NCBI RefSeq assembly: GCF_030272615.1
Contig: NC_081415.1
Span: forward strand, 416,296,757-416,360,756
DNA from: Cryptomeria japonica
Lineage: Eukaryota; Streptophyta; Pinopsida; Cupressales; Cupressaceae
Direction of reading: 5' to 3'
Length of the DNA stretch: 64,000 bases
The position numbers and the translations under genes were made by a program. The first letter of the stretch is position 1, and each line of letters opens with the position of its first letter. The notes under the pieces were generated by a model. The model was not told the DNA's origin. It saw only the letters and a list, made by a program, of their open reading frames with translations, and did not search any database. Positions 47,487 through 59,098 of this stretch are shown one piece after another.

Positions 47487-48360
47487 ATCTCCATGGCCCT
47501 TTTCCCAAAGGGGACTCAATATTATGGGGAAAATTAATCCAACATCCTAAAAATAGACGTAAGTTGATACTCACCGCCACCAAATACTTCACCAAGTGGG
47601 TGGAAGCAATTCCACTTATGTAATTAGCAAGCAAATAGCTAAATTCCTCTTGAAATATATCATATGCCATTACGAAGTACCCTAATCCATCATAACAGAT
47701 AACAAGCGTCATTTCAAAAACTAAGATATTTGTGAACTTTTTGAGCACTTCCATATCCAACACCACTTTTCCATACCATGCTACTCGCAGAGTAATGGTC
47801 ATACCAAGGCAAGTAATAAAACTATTCTCAAAATCCTCAAGAAAGTTGTCAACGACGGTAGCCATGATTGGCACCTACAACTCAATCCCCACTTTGAGCC
47901 TACCAAACTTATGTTTGTACTGCCATAGCTGCCACACCATTTTATCTTGTGTATGGATCTAAATCCATTCTCCCCATCAAGGTTGAGTTACCTTCACTAT
48001 GAGTTTCATTGCAACATCTCATCTTGAATGAAGAGTATTAGGTCATAAGACTGAATGAGATAGAATTGCTTTATGAGAAATGTCAAAACACCTTAAATTA
48101 TCTTCAAGCATGTCAAAATCAGCTCAAGTGGAGTTGTAATAAGAGGGTCATATTATTCGTATTTGAGATAGGGGACCTAGTATTGAAAGAGAATAAGAGG
48201 AATCTACCAAAGTGAAATGGAACAAGAAAATTTGAGTCGAACTGGTTGGGTCCATATGTCATCATAGGGCCTACCGAAATGGGTCTTATCAGTTGTCTAC
48301 TATAGAAGGTGAAGCACTTCCTAATCCTATCAAATGCATGCACCTAAATAAGTATTACAA
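47487..48360 (+). pseudogene. G1 integrase core and C-terminal part
   Basis: Continues from 40826 in frame: PWPFSQRGLNIMGKINPTS, then YFTKWVEAIPL in another frame, SIITDNKRHF, and YSQSNGHTKASNKTILKIL. Catalytic positions: the first Asp (GLDLVG in G2) is Asn (GLNIMG), the second Asp (TDN) is kept, and the expected Glu is Lys (HTKASN). Both losses are G-to-A changes. Stops and shifts throughout. Confidence 0.85.
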
Positions 48361-50264
48361 TTTATGCTCAAAGAATCCTAGAGTCAAAAAGTCAAAAAAA
48401 TGAAAAATGTCAAAAAGAACCAAAAAAACCATTGAAAGAGCAAAAAACAATTACCTAGATGAAAACCTAGTAAACGTGCATCTTGTGTGATCATAAAAAA
48501 AATTAAATTAAATGCCAAAATAGTAAAGATAAATAAATCGCCTTACAATGAAAACCTGGCAAATAAGCACTTCGAGTAAGTACCATGGTGAAAACCTTGC
48601 AAATAGGTGCCATGTGTAGGAGATTACAACTCTGCCATCTATTAGTACTTTATCCAGTTAACCATGATCCCATTTACTATTTTCATCAGGTCATCCATAA
48701 TTAAACATAATAACACACCCCTCATGGCCTGAGGTTTATTGGTCATCAATGTCAAAGATCATTTGCCACACTAAATCCAACTCCCCATTTTCTGTGCAAC
48801 ATGGTCCTTGTCCTGAATTGGGGCAAAAACCTAAATCATTATCTAAAAAATCATTGAAAATTGAATAAATTCTTGAAAAAAACTTTAAAACCATACAAAT
48901 TCCTAAAAAAATCTTAAATAACATAAAAAGTCCTAAGATAATCTTAAAAATCCTAAAAAGTCCTCAAAAAATCTTTAAAAATCCTGAAAAAAATCCTATA
49001 AAGCATAAAATGTCATGAAGAAAGACCTAAAAATCACATAACCAAGAAAATCCAAAGCAATAAACAATCTCTTGCAACAACAAACGATTAATCAATCAAG
49101 TCTACAATCAAACTGATCGCATGCCTTATCGATCAATCATTCAATCCTTATCAATCATTCATCAACTTGTCTTATGCAGGGAAGAGTACAATCAAAAATA
49201 GACAGATTGGTCTTATACAGGGTATTAATTATCTAAAATCATATATCATCATCATCATCATCATCACACAAGCAATCAATATTGACAAAGATTAGTATGG
49301 TTGCTAACACAATTTGTCAAGTTAGTCTTATATTTTATTGATTTGTCTTGAGTCGTGTTCCTATGCTACTCAAGGATGTCCACAAGTGACTAGAGGAGTC
49401 AATATGGTTCATGATCCTTTTTCTTATTTTATTGTTTGTGGTGTGTTTTCATGAAGTTCTAGGGCACGGGTATTTTTGGGTGTCTATGTTGGCATTTTCA
49501 TTCGGCAAGTATCCCATGCAAAAATGAAGTTAGGGATAACTATGCTTGTGATTGTCCCACATACCTCAACCCTAAATAGAATAACCCTACAATGAATGAA
49601 TACACTACATGTCTACAATATGTCTACTAATGCAATGGGAAAGTATCTACACCTTGGTCTTTCATACCTCGGTGTACAAACCTCCATTGATACATAATAA
49701 GGCTTGATGATGAAATTATTACACTACCTAAGAAGCACAATAATTCATGATAGTTTCATTTCCTCATATCAACTATTCTATTCAATGATCAATTATGTTT
49801 CCCAATTATTCTTCATTTCTTGTTGATTCATTATTCTCTCTAACTATTCTTCCACTTATGCACATAGTCATTTTGGCATGCTACTCTGGCACGCAAAAAA
49901 AAATCCATCCTAAATCCATACGTATATTAGCAAATCAAGCATATCATCTACATCACATTCCATCATACCATCATATATACATACAAAAGCAATAAAGTGA
50001 CATGTCATATTGCATATAGAATCATGTTAGTACGCAACATCCATCATGTGTCTATCACATATATGCACATAATCATTTACATCCACTATAACATCCAGGG
50101 CATCTAGAATATAAATTGTATACCATATAGAAGCACAAGCATATGCATTACAAAAGTACATCCATCAATCAAAAAGAATATAAAACATCATATAAGTATC
50201 GGCATCCATTGCATAACAAACATCATAACAAAATTCTTATAGAGAAATAGGACATCATGTAAGA
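48361..50264 (+). other. G1 post-pol non-coding region
   Basis: An A-rich region with recurring GAAAACCT-GCAAAT phrases (48460-48610), typical after pol in Tat-type elements. A degenerate CCTAAAAAATCTTAAAAAT repeat (48890-49010) and an (ATC)n run (49246-49266) follow. The phrase near 49380 (CAAGGATGTCCACAAGTGACTAG) looks repeat-derived. No gene is supported. Confidence 0.55.
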
Positions 50265-50299
50265 TTGTCACCAATGTTGCATATCAAAAATAGTGTCAA

Positions 50300-52310
50300 A
50301 CTACAATGTCATCATGTCTATGAGAAATTAAATAAGGCCTGCAATCTCAATCAAAAATATACAAGTGTCTATTACAAGGTAAATCAATTAGTTCTCCCTC
50401 TATTCTTAGCATCTGGAGTCCTAATTTTTCTTCTAGCTAAGGTACTTGCCCCTCGATGCCTTGGAGATAATGGTGGCCTAGGTGGTGGTCCCATAACACC
50501 CCCACTACTAGTTGTAGCTCTAAAATATGTTCAGCTCTATGAGTGACTTTGTGACCGAACAACCCTATAGCTTAGTGCCCTCTTCTCTATGGGTACTAGA
50601 CACTCATACAACATGTGCCAATAAGATATCTCAATCCCTAACTCATATAGGTGATCAGCCATAGCTCTCACACCAATATTTCTACTCCCTACAAAGTACC
50701 TCTAATAAAATTTGATGGCTTATTATGCCATGGCCATAGCCTCATCCCTCTCCACCCGCAAGAGGTCTCTCTCTATAATGGTAATGTCTTGCTTAGTAAT
50801 AAGCGTATCTCACTCTTGTCTCCACTCAAAATTTCATTTCATAAAGGATGCCCTATCCTCAACCCTGTGTCTCATAATTGTACCCAACCGTAGATCTATC
50901 TTTATAACATGACCTTGTAGTGCCTAAATTTGAGCCCTAATAGCCTATGAATCTGATATTTGAGAAACATCATTTCCCACTTGTACTACCTGAATCTCAA
51001 CATCCACCACTTGTATATCAAGCATAGTGACATCATGACCCTCATCTTGGTCATCATCATCACCCTCATTACTAAAACTAGAACCATCGAAGATGAAAGA
51101 ATATGAAGGTGAATCATTTGAAGAGGTACTCTCCTTCATCTCCTCCTCTGTTACCCAAATCTCCTCCACATCAGCATCCATCCCCTCCTCTCTTCCACTT
51201 GTCGTTGGATATGTCCTAATGACTAGGGCATATTGCCTATGTCCACCCTCCCCATCTCATGTTGTTTCATGATGTGGAGCTACGTCTGGACCAACTTATC
51301 TACCATCACCTCCATCACCACCACCATCTCATCTACCTCTCCCCCTAACTCAACATCTTTCTCTACCTCTCTACCCTCCACGTCCACCATCACCTCCCTC
51401 ATCCTATCCACCCCACCCCCCATCAACATCTTGCCCTATCGCATCCATCGACTAATACCACCAATAATAGGCATTGTAGCATATATCAAGGGAGATGATC
51501 TATAAATAACCCACCACATATCATGCTACGGTGTAGTACTCACATCAATCACTACTGACTCCCAAGCCCATTGAATAGGTCACAAACTATAAAACTCAAC
51601 ATATGCCACTTGAAGATTGATGCATGGTCCCCAATCTGTGACTTTCTTTGTAGAATGAGAAAAGTAGGTTGTACCCTATGGAACACCCTAAACCTCACTA
51701 AACTATCTCAAGACTTGATCAAGGAACTATATATCAATGATTCGCTGCAGCCTCACTGTTTAACCGATTAAATAATTCTATTGCCTGCGATATAGAAGGT
51801 GTTGCGCATCATCATCACAATTGGGGCAATCTCTGTATTGTCTCCATGTAAAATGTATTTTCTCCATGTGTCTCTAGATAAATGCACCCAAAAACCTATA
51901 CAAGTAGGGTTTACCTACCTCCAATTGTACATCAACTATAGGCTAAAATATCACAACGTGCTCCCAAGCCCACACTTGTAAAAGCATGATACCACAACTG
52001 ATAGACTAAGCCCCTGGATAAGAAACTAGATGTAACTAATGGGCCAACTTCATTAATATGCACTAACCCAAATCATACACCCTCGTATCGATATCATCAC
52101 CCTTAGTACCCTACGCTACTCGACAGGGAAACCATGGTTTTGTCTATTAGAAACTAATGTGTTGGTGCTCAAATTGAATAAAACAACAATGTGCCTATAA
52201 TCATCAGCCATCAATGTCCTCCATCTGATCTCATACAAGTCGTCCATTCCTGGTGCCTCAAGATCACTCAGATAACTCACAAAGAGTAGCAATCCTAGAT
52301 TGTGGCTCAT
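50300..52310 (-). pseudogene. Decayed antisense ORF in the G1 3' region
   Basis: Minus-strand coding traces in one general direction: from 52310 MSHNLGLLLFVSYLSDLEAPG, then around 51900-51750 VFGCIYLETHGENTFYMETI and SISQAIELFNRLNSEAA. The open frame 51181-50945 follows (an acidic NEGDDDDQDEGHD stretch). Then come ITKQDITIIERDLLRVERDE (coiled-coil-like, near 50770) and ADHLYELGIEISYWHMLYE (near 50620). Numerous stops. It lies downstream of G1 integrase in antisense, the place where some plant Ty3/gypsy elements carry extra antisense ORFs, often with a plant-mobile-type domain. That identity is inferred from position and weak sequence character. Confidence 0.4.
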
Positions 52311-52355
52311 AGGTCACACTCTTGTTGTGGATGGGGATTTCTAAGTGTCGAAGAT

Positions 52356-53480
52356 TGTTGGAGTTTGTTCATAGCATATTCTTTTATGTTTTTCATTAAT
52401 GTCAAACCTGATTATCTGGATGGATGTTGGTCCGGATATGTTTTTGGTGTTGGTTGTGTCATTTTATATTAAGGATGGTCTGGAATGCTTTTTGGTGCCC
52501 TCTGTTAATGTTGCAAATTGTATTGCAGTTTAATCGGTCATATTATGTTGGTCTAGATATGTGTTGAAAGATGTGTTGAGATATTAATTTGTGTCTCACC
52601 TTGGCGTGTGGAGTATTTTTCATTATGTGACTGACTAGTTGATTATGTCTACACATTACCATATGTAACACCCTTTGAAGTATGTGTTAGTATGTGTAGA
52701 TTTTTGGATCAATCATGAAAGGATGTATTGTGATATGTTTTGATTCTCTCTTTCTCTTGGAGTGAACTGATCTAAGTATTCTAGGTCTGGGTGGCTTATT
52801 TTGTGTAATGTTGCTTATTCTATTTTGGTTGACTCTTAATTAGGTTTTCAATGTTGTATCTCATATTTAAGATGTGTAGATGAATGAATTGTGTGTGGAT
52901 GAGAAATGAATTGTGTGAAAAGTGCATGTGAGTATTTGCAAGCATATTTTAGTTTTTTATGATACGAAAGTCAGTTTGAGAAGAGATTTGAAGGTGATAT
53001 ATTTTGCAAGGCAGTATGTTGTGATAGGGAAGAATATCAGAGATGTTTGCCATGATGTTAGTTGCTTGATTTAGTTGTTCAAGGAAAATTTCAGGATCAA
53101 GAGAATCCTTCTCAATTTCAATTTAGCTATTTCATTTGTTGTTGATTGAGAGTGATTCCTTTGGAAACAGTCGATATCTTGTCCTAAAGAAGTGTTCTTT
53201 AGTTGTACACGTCATCTTTGTATCTTTCCCAAGGTTGTGCACCTTAGTTCTGAAAGTCTTTCAAGTGTTGGTGCTCCTTGGTTGTATGCCTAAAATTTTG
53301 TAAACGTCGTTATTCATATTATGAGTTGGATTCTCACTGTGGTTTTTCCCTATTTGGGTTTTCCACGTAAATATATTGTTCATGTGTTCATGTGTTAATG
53401 TTTGATGTTTGTGTGGTGATGGTTAATGTGTTATTGCTAAGTAAGTTGATTAATAAAAAAATTTGAAGTTTCAGACTGAT
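52356..53480 (+). repeat. Copia-type solo LTR, right end uncertain
   Basis: Starts TGTTGGAGTTTGTTCATAGC. Near 53340 it has GGTTTTTCCCTATTTGGGTT followed by TTCCACGTAAATAT, a phrase typical of plant copia LTR U5 regions, and a short C-run (53487-53498) follows. No primer site or coding region is adjacent, and I could not find a matching target duplication, so the right end is approximate. Confidence 0.5.
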
Positions 53481-53524
53481 TCACCCCCCCCCCCTCTCAA
53501 TCCTACTAGGTGTTCAATAGTAAG

Positions 53525-54944
53525 TGTAGTAGCATAAATCTGTCCATTTTAATTAAATGAATATTTCATATTTATTTGATTAAAAATACACTAAGCCATC
53601 AGTTAATTAAATTAACATTTAATTAATTCATCTTCAAACATTCTCCTATTAATTAAATAAATTATTCAATTTATTTTAATTAATTCATTAAACCAAATTC
53701 ACAATCAATTAAATGAATAAATCATATTTATTTCATTTAATCCTCTTTCCTCTTTTAAATAAATTAAATCAAACATTTATTTAAATCATTTATCCCCCCC
53801 ACTTACATTTTCCTACAAATGCAACTTGAACACATTTATTGAAATAAATTAATTTATTTTAAATAAAAATCCTATTTTCCCTCACCCACCAAATCCACTT
53901 GCATTCCTAAAACCCCTTCTACATTCTTCTAACCCCTTCCTAATTAGCCTAATCCATCCCCTAATTATTGTCACATTCCTAAGCAACTTGGAGTCACTTC
54001 GCAAAGACTTCAAAGTCTTTGAAAAGCATTTAATGCTTTGTGTGTTCAACAATTTAACCTCCAAAGTCTTCCAAGACCACTAATGGCTCTTACATGACCA
54101 TTTATGGTTATTTCAACTTGTACTCATGTGTCTCCTCAAGCATTTATTGCTTTGACCATGGTTATCCCTTTTGCCTTTGCACAAGAGTTTATCCATTGGA
54201 TAAAAGTTTTATTCTTGGAATAAAGAATTTATTCATTCAACCTAACCTTGACCTTAACTCCCAAGTTAACTCTCAAGTCATGTCAAGCATTTAATGCTTA
54301 TTCCCTCTCCTCTCAACCTATCTCATATTAACACTTGTCATCCTGGGATTGGGTTGAAAGTCCTCACATGGATTGAATACCATTCAATCCTGACCCTTGT
54401 TGAGATTACTCAATCTCAACCATCCATTGCTCCATTTTACCTATAAATAGAGCTCACATTCCTCATTTTCAAATCCTCAAGCATTTTGCATTCATAGTCA
54501 TAATCCTAAAAACTTGTATGCATCTAAGTTATAAAGAATTTTATAGAGCATTTAGCATAAATCACTAATATCTTGTCACTTTGGTTTAAAATAAATCATT
54601 TTAGCATCATAGCATCTAGTATTAGCTTTTTATTTACATTTAGAGGAAATATTTCAATCTCAAACCTTCATAAGCATCCATAGTGCAAAAAGTTGTTGAG
54701 AGCTACACTAGTTTGGAACTTGGAGAGGAGAGGAACAAAGGAGAAGGAGCTAAGAGCGTGTTAGGAGGAATTTGGAGATGCCTCATCATATTTACTTTCC
54801 TAGTTAAATATTCTCTCATGCTTTTAGTATCTCTTTTGATATGCCTGTTTAGAATAATCTTTTATTGCTAACACTAACCTTTTTTGCTCTTGTGTGTGTG
54901 TTGTCTTCGAACAGATTTTCTAACCCCTTTTTTGTAGAGCATCA
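53525..54944 (+). repeat. G2 5' LTR, about 1420 bp
   Basis: Starts TGTAGTAGCATAAATCTGTCC and ends AGAGCATCA two bases before the primer site. U3 is AT-rich with repeated TTAATTAAAT / ATTTATTTAATT inverted words (53545-53790). The TATA box is at 54442. The left flanking 5 bp is GTAAG; the partner is outside the window. Confidence 0.8.
54442..54449 (+). promoter_or_regulatory. TATA box of the G2 LTR
   Basis: TATAAATA in the context ACCTATAAATAGAGCTC, about 500 nt upstream of the LTR end; a strong plant core-promoter match. Confidence 0.7.
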
Positions 54945-54946
54945 TT

Positions 54947-54964
54947 TGGTGAACCCAGCGTGAA
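54947..54964 (+). other. G2 candidate primer-binding site
   Basis: TGGTGAACCCAGCGTGAA begins 2 nt after the LTR end, the correct position. It does not match a common plant tRNA 3' end perfectly, so the tRNA is unassigned. Confidence 0.5.
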
Positions 54965-55030
54965 TCCAAACACCCAAAAACAGTTTTAAAAACACAACTA
55001 ACTTGTTTGCATGTTGAACTTGACACACAG

Positions 55031-55233
55031 GTCGCGCTTTAGTGCTCTTGATCACGGTGTAGCGCTATTGTAACTTGACATTCTAGCGCTATTGTTTTTA
55101 CAATAACGCTTTTGTCTCAAGTTTAGTACTATTGACCTTTATTTAGCGCTTTTGTAGCTTAAATAGCGCTTTTGTGCTTGTTTTGGGGCTTTTGCATTTG
55201 CTGTCAAAAATTTTCTTCTAGCGCTATTGTAAC
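55031..55233 (+). repeat. AGCGCT-core array in the G2 leader
   Basis: Nine variants of TAGCGCTATTGT in 200 bp; five keep the exact palindromic hexamer AGCGCT, others read GCGCTTT, AACGCT, AGTACT or GGGCTT. The array starts about 70 nt after the primer site. Confidence 0.8.
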
Positions 55234-56648
55234 AGAACATTGTAAAAAAGATCTTGTAACCGAAAAAGTGATTTTTTTCTTAGGCTTGTGGAAGCCCCCC
55301 TAGCTTTGGATTTTACTAACTATTTGTTTCTTGTGCAGGTCTAAACTAACTCCTTTAAAAAAGAAAAAATTGTTTTTGGTGCTCTAAAAATGAACAAAGG
55401 CAATTTTCCTTTTCTTGCAAGCTAGGATCACTTCTTTTTGGTGCTATAAAATTGAACAAAAATAAACTTTGTTTTCTTGCAAGTTAGGCTTAATTTTTCT
55501 TTTGGTGCTTAAAATCAACAAGGCAAAGGTATTTCTTGCATCAAACTAAAGATTCACAATCAACACTTCCATTTTGGTGCAAATAAAAATTCACAATCCA
55601 CTTGTCTCATTTTGCAAGCGATTTTACTTCAAGCAAAAACGTGTTTTTCAATTCAGTTGACCAGGATTTCAAGTTCCTAGTTTAAAACACATTTTGCCTT
55701 TGAAAGTAAAAAAGAACACCATGATTTTTGGAGCAACATCTCCAAATAGTTAGATCACATTGCAATGACAAGTTAAAAAGAACAAGTGAATTTCGTGTTT
55801 GGCACACTTGTGCAAAAGAGTTGGTCGAGTGGTCCTACTTCTAACACACACTATCCTCTCCCTTGGCTTTCATGGTCCTAGGTGCAAGAGAAAAGTGTTA
55901 GTAACACTCAAAATTTTATCTTTTTAAGAGAGGCCTTCCAAGAGACACATCACTCTTGGGAATGACCTTGCGCGGTAAATCCTTCAAGCCGCTATAGAAA
56001 TCAGGTGAGAGCGAAAGTTGTAGCCTTGGGTATAGCTATTCCTACAGTGTAACTTGCCGAAAGGACAAATGGGCCCCACCACAAGTTACAAGGCTCTTAA
56101 GTGAGTCACTGTAGAATGAACTTATGTCTAAAGACATCAAAAATTACTAAACACCTTTAAGTAGTAGCCCACCCATTCTATTGATTGAGGATATTTGTGA
56201 TATAATTCAGCACAAGAGCATAGATGGTTTTGCTCCCAAGATACTCACCATACATATTTCCTTGAGTAGAAACATAGCTTTTTGAAAAGTCACTTGTGGC
56301 TTGATGAAAGTGGTGACTCCCCCATCATAGGGATCATCTATTTGTTATGCTCGTGCAAGACTTAGTATATCACATCCTTACCTGCCAAGGCGGGATTCAT
56401 AAGGTATGTAGTACCAAAGTCGAAGAAATATCAAGATGTGGGCTGAATTTATCACAACTGGCCATTTGACCTTAGGGATACAAAGTATTTGAAGTGTTTT
56501 CGTTTTAGTCAAGACCAAGTGAAAATTGAGCTGACATCAGGCTTTGGAAAGAAAACACCTAAAATACACCTAAAGGAAAGGGTCATAAGAAGTCCAAGGA
56601 TTGGGTTGATCTAGATCCATACTCATTTGTGCCTTTGAGGCAACATTC
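55234..56648 (+). other. G2 leader, non-coding
   Basis: Long untranslated leader. The words TTTTGGTGC and TTCTTGCAAG recur at 55370-55520. A stretch near 55850-56000 matches the G1 leader. No gene is supported. Confidence 0.6.
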
Positions 56649-57149
56649 TTGTGTTTGTGTGCTTGCTTTGTTTTCTTGTCAAAGAAACATCATAAAATTC
56701 AAAAAATCAGAACAAGTGTTCATCCAACCAAAAGATCAAAAACAAAGAGAAGAGTATCAAACTATATGACCATTCTTCACATCTTGAGAAAGAAGAATCT
56801 TCATCAAAACATCAACTTGAAAAGAAGACCATTGAGCTCAAAGGCTTTGATCAAAAGGAGGAAATTCTTCTATCTAAATAGAAAAATCTTTGTCTCTCAT
56901 AGAGCTTTTCTACGTCACATGCGTCTATACCTTCAAGGCAAATCAAACGAATTTGATCCAGAGTCATTGAACCGTAGAGCTTTTATGCAATATAGAGCTT
57001 TGAGTTATCATAAAAACCAAGGAGGCAAGATCAATCCCAACTTCTTCCCAAACATTTGTATCACATACAACGTAGCTCGAGAAATGCCACCAATGCCCGA
57101 AAGAGAAGAGGTAGAATTTGTTCCATTTGTGACACAAAGCTTTTATTAA
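56649..57149 (+). CDS. Upstream ORF in the G2 leader, 166 codons, unknown function
   Basis: An uninterrupted frame from an ATG at 56649 to TAA at 57147-57149, between LTR and gag. The first ~60 residues are Lys/Arg-rich (KRSKTKRRVSNYMTILHIL). The middle contains SHRAFLRHMRLYLQGKSNEF and the end is acidic (MPPMPEREEVEFVPFV). The true start may be later, for example the in-frame Met in NYMTI. Ogre-type Tat elements are known to carry an extra ORF of unknown function upstream of gag, which is the closest precedent for position. It is remarkable for being open while gag and pol beside it have many stops. Chance openness in a Lys-rich leader cannot be excluded. Confidence 0.45.
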   Translation: MCLCACFVFLSKKHHKIQKIRTSVHPTKRSKTKRRVSNYMTILHILRKKNLHQNINLKRRPLSSKALIKRRKFFYLNRKIFVSHRAFLRHMRLYLQGKSNEFDPESLNRRAFMQYRALSYHKNQGGKINPNFFPNICITYNVAREMPPMPEREEVEFVPFVTQSFY

Positions 57150-57576
57150 AGTTAAACATTTCATCCATTTCTCACCTTCATGTCATCACTTCATTTCAAC
57201 TCTCAAAACATTAAGAGGTTCTTGTCCTAAATTCTCTTTTGGATATTGCTTGAAATAAAACACAACAAATCACTTTTAGATTGTTTCTACATCTAGGATA
57301 AGCTCATCCACATATCTACTCAGGTTAAAACTAATCTATGAGTGAATCCTCTCATTACTAGGTAGTTAAGTCTATAACACACCTCAGATTTCTCTAAACC
57401 TTATCACATCAAACCTTATCAAAACACAACAAGCAATTCAAAGAAAGGATTTTGGTCACATCCACCTTTAAGTGCTAGAGATCCATATGTAACACACCAC
57501 ACCAACCATAAATCTTTCATTTCATCAACAACTCATCATCATTTTCACCCAAATTCAACAAAAACTTATAAACAAA
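57150..57576 (+). other. G2 leader between upstream ORF and gag
   Basis: AC-rich untranslated sequence with no supportable feature. Confidence 0.5.
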
Positions 57577-59098
57577 ATGGCTCATACCCGATCACAGTCA
57601 AGGCAATGAAAAGTAGAAATTGAAGAAGAAGACGAGGAAAATATCAATGAATTTCAAGAAGCACTTGGAGGAAATGCGAATGATGAAAACCCAAGTACTC
57701 CTACTCCTGCAACAATAGAAAGGGCTCAACACAACCCTCTCTTTAACAAACTTTTTGACGAAATACTTAGGAGCAATGTGGATGCTCACTTTTTAAAGCT
57801 TGCTCAAGAAGGAGCCAAACTCCCCTCTGACTTTGATCTTGCGCAACTAAGACAAGCATCAGAACGACAAAGTCGCAATGAGGAAGAAAGAGGTAGAGAT
57901 CACATCAGAAATAACATTCCTCAAGGTAATCCACCACCACCTCCTCCAAATGACAGAGATGTTGTGGCAACAAGTTGAAAATCCCACCCAGCAACTTCAT
58001 AGTGGCGTAAAGACTAATCAATTTTCACTCAATGACATTTTTCCCTATCCCTTTGATAGGAATATTTATATGCCACCTTTTCCATGAGGGTTTGAAACAC
58101 CCAAGTTTGAAAAGTATAGAGGAAAAGGAGATCCTTACGATCATATTAGAGAATTCCATTCAGCTTGCCTCGAAGTGCCATACAACAATACGTACCTCAT
58201 GTGCCTTTTTCCCCAAAGCTTGGGAGGAATAACCACATCATGATTTTCCCAATTACCAGGTGGCATTAGGATATTTGAAGAGCTAGTTCAGAAGTTCTTG
58301 GCACATTACTCTCATAACATTGAATGTGATATCACCATGGCTGATCTTTGTAACACTAAACAAAAACCAGGTGAACTATTCTCAGTCTTCCTACAACAAT
58401 GGCGTCAAATTTCTAGCAAACGTTCTCTTCAGTTACCTGAACAAGAACTAGTGGAAATATTTATTTCCAACTTAAATGAAGAAATGGAGTTTCACCTGGA
58501 TGTCAAAGACACAGACTCTTTCAATGACATGATCACCAAAGGCTTAAAATGTGAGCGGGCTCTCATCAAGAAAGGACTTATCAAAATCTATAATGAGCCA
58601 AAGGATGGTCCTCACCCACGCTTCAATAGTGACAAACCAAGCTTCTGGAACAAAAACAAAAATGTTGTCAACGACGGGGTTGTGGATGCAAGAACTATCA
58701 AAAGTGCAAAACTTGTAGTTTGATTTGCAGGACAGAATCCCCCACCTCAGACTAACATAGTTGCTCCTCCAAATCAAGGCCGCATCACATCTCACAATGA
58801 ACCCAAACTACATCAACAAAAACCAAAGTGAACATACACTCCCTTAGGGGAACCCATCAAAACAGTATTACAACAACTAATTTCTCAAAATCTGGTAACC
58901 CTACCCAAAACATCAAACTATGAACCTCAAGTCAAACCTTCATGGTGGAGGGATACTAAACATTGCGTTTTCCATCAAGGGAGAGGACATAAGACAAGCA
59001 ATTATCACAGATTGAAAGATCTTATTCAGGATCTTATTGACTGAGGTGAAATTGAAATCAATGGACATGACCCAAAGACAACAAACAATGATCATCTT
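57577..59098 (+). pseudogene. G2 gag
   Basis: The start ATG at 57577 (MAHTRSQSRQ) is followed by TGA at 57607-57609, compatible with CGA. Then: an acidic segment, a Pro-rich PPPPPPNDRD stretch, FPYPFDRNIYMPPFP, KFEKYRGKGDPYDHIREFHS, the conserved gag core ADLCNTKQKPGELFSVFLQQ, and LEKSN-like SNLNEEMEFHLDVKDTDSF. The zinc-knuckle region at 58964-59008 reads C-V-F-H-Q-G-R-G-H-K-T-S-N-Y; the last Cys of the CX2HX4HX4C form is Tyr. At least six stops. Gag forms the particle and binds RNA in the family. Confidence 0.88.

Larger units (their letters stand above)
24580..48640 (+). mobile_element. Ty3/gypsy Tat-lineage element 'G1' with two nested insertions
   Basis: Plus-strand order: LTR (24580-25466), primer site (25470), long leader, gag (28875 onward), protease (36687), G-patch (37579), RT (38570), RNase H, second RNase H (39940), integrase (40640 onward, resuming at 47487), then the A-rich post-pol region with repeated GAAAACCT-GCAAAT phrases. 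A 5.47-kb element interrupts gag and a 6.66-kb element interrupts integrase; removing each restores the reading frame seen in G2. The second RNase H after the RT-linked one is the hallmark of the Tat lineage. The 3' LTR was not found, so the right end is open. Confidence 0.85.

Noticed and set aside
51233-51505. 90-codon plus-strand Ser/Thr/Pro-rich frame
   Set aside because: Antisense shadow of an acidic/Gly-rich minus-strand segment; low complexity (ACC/TCC repeats).
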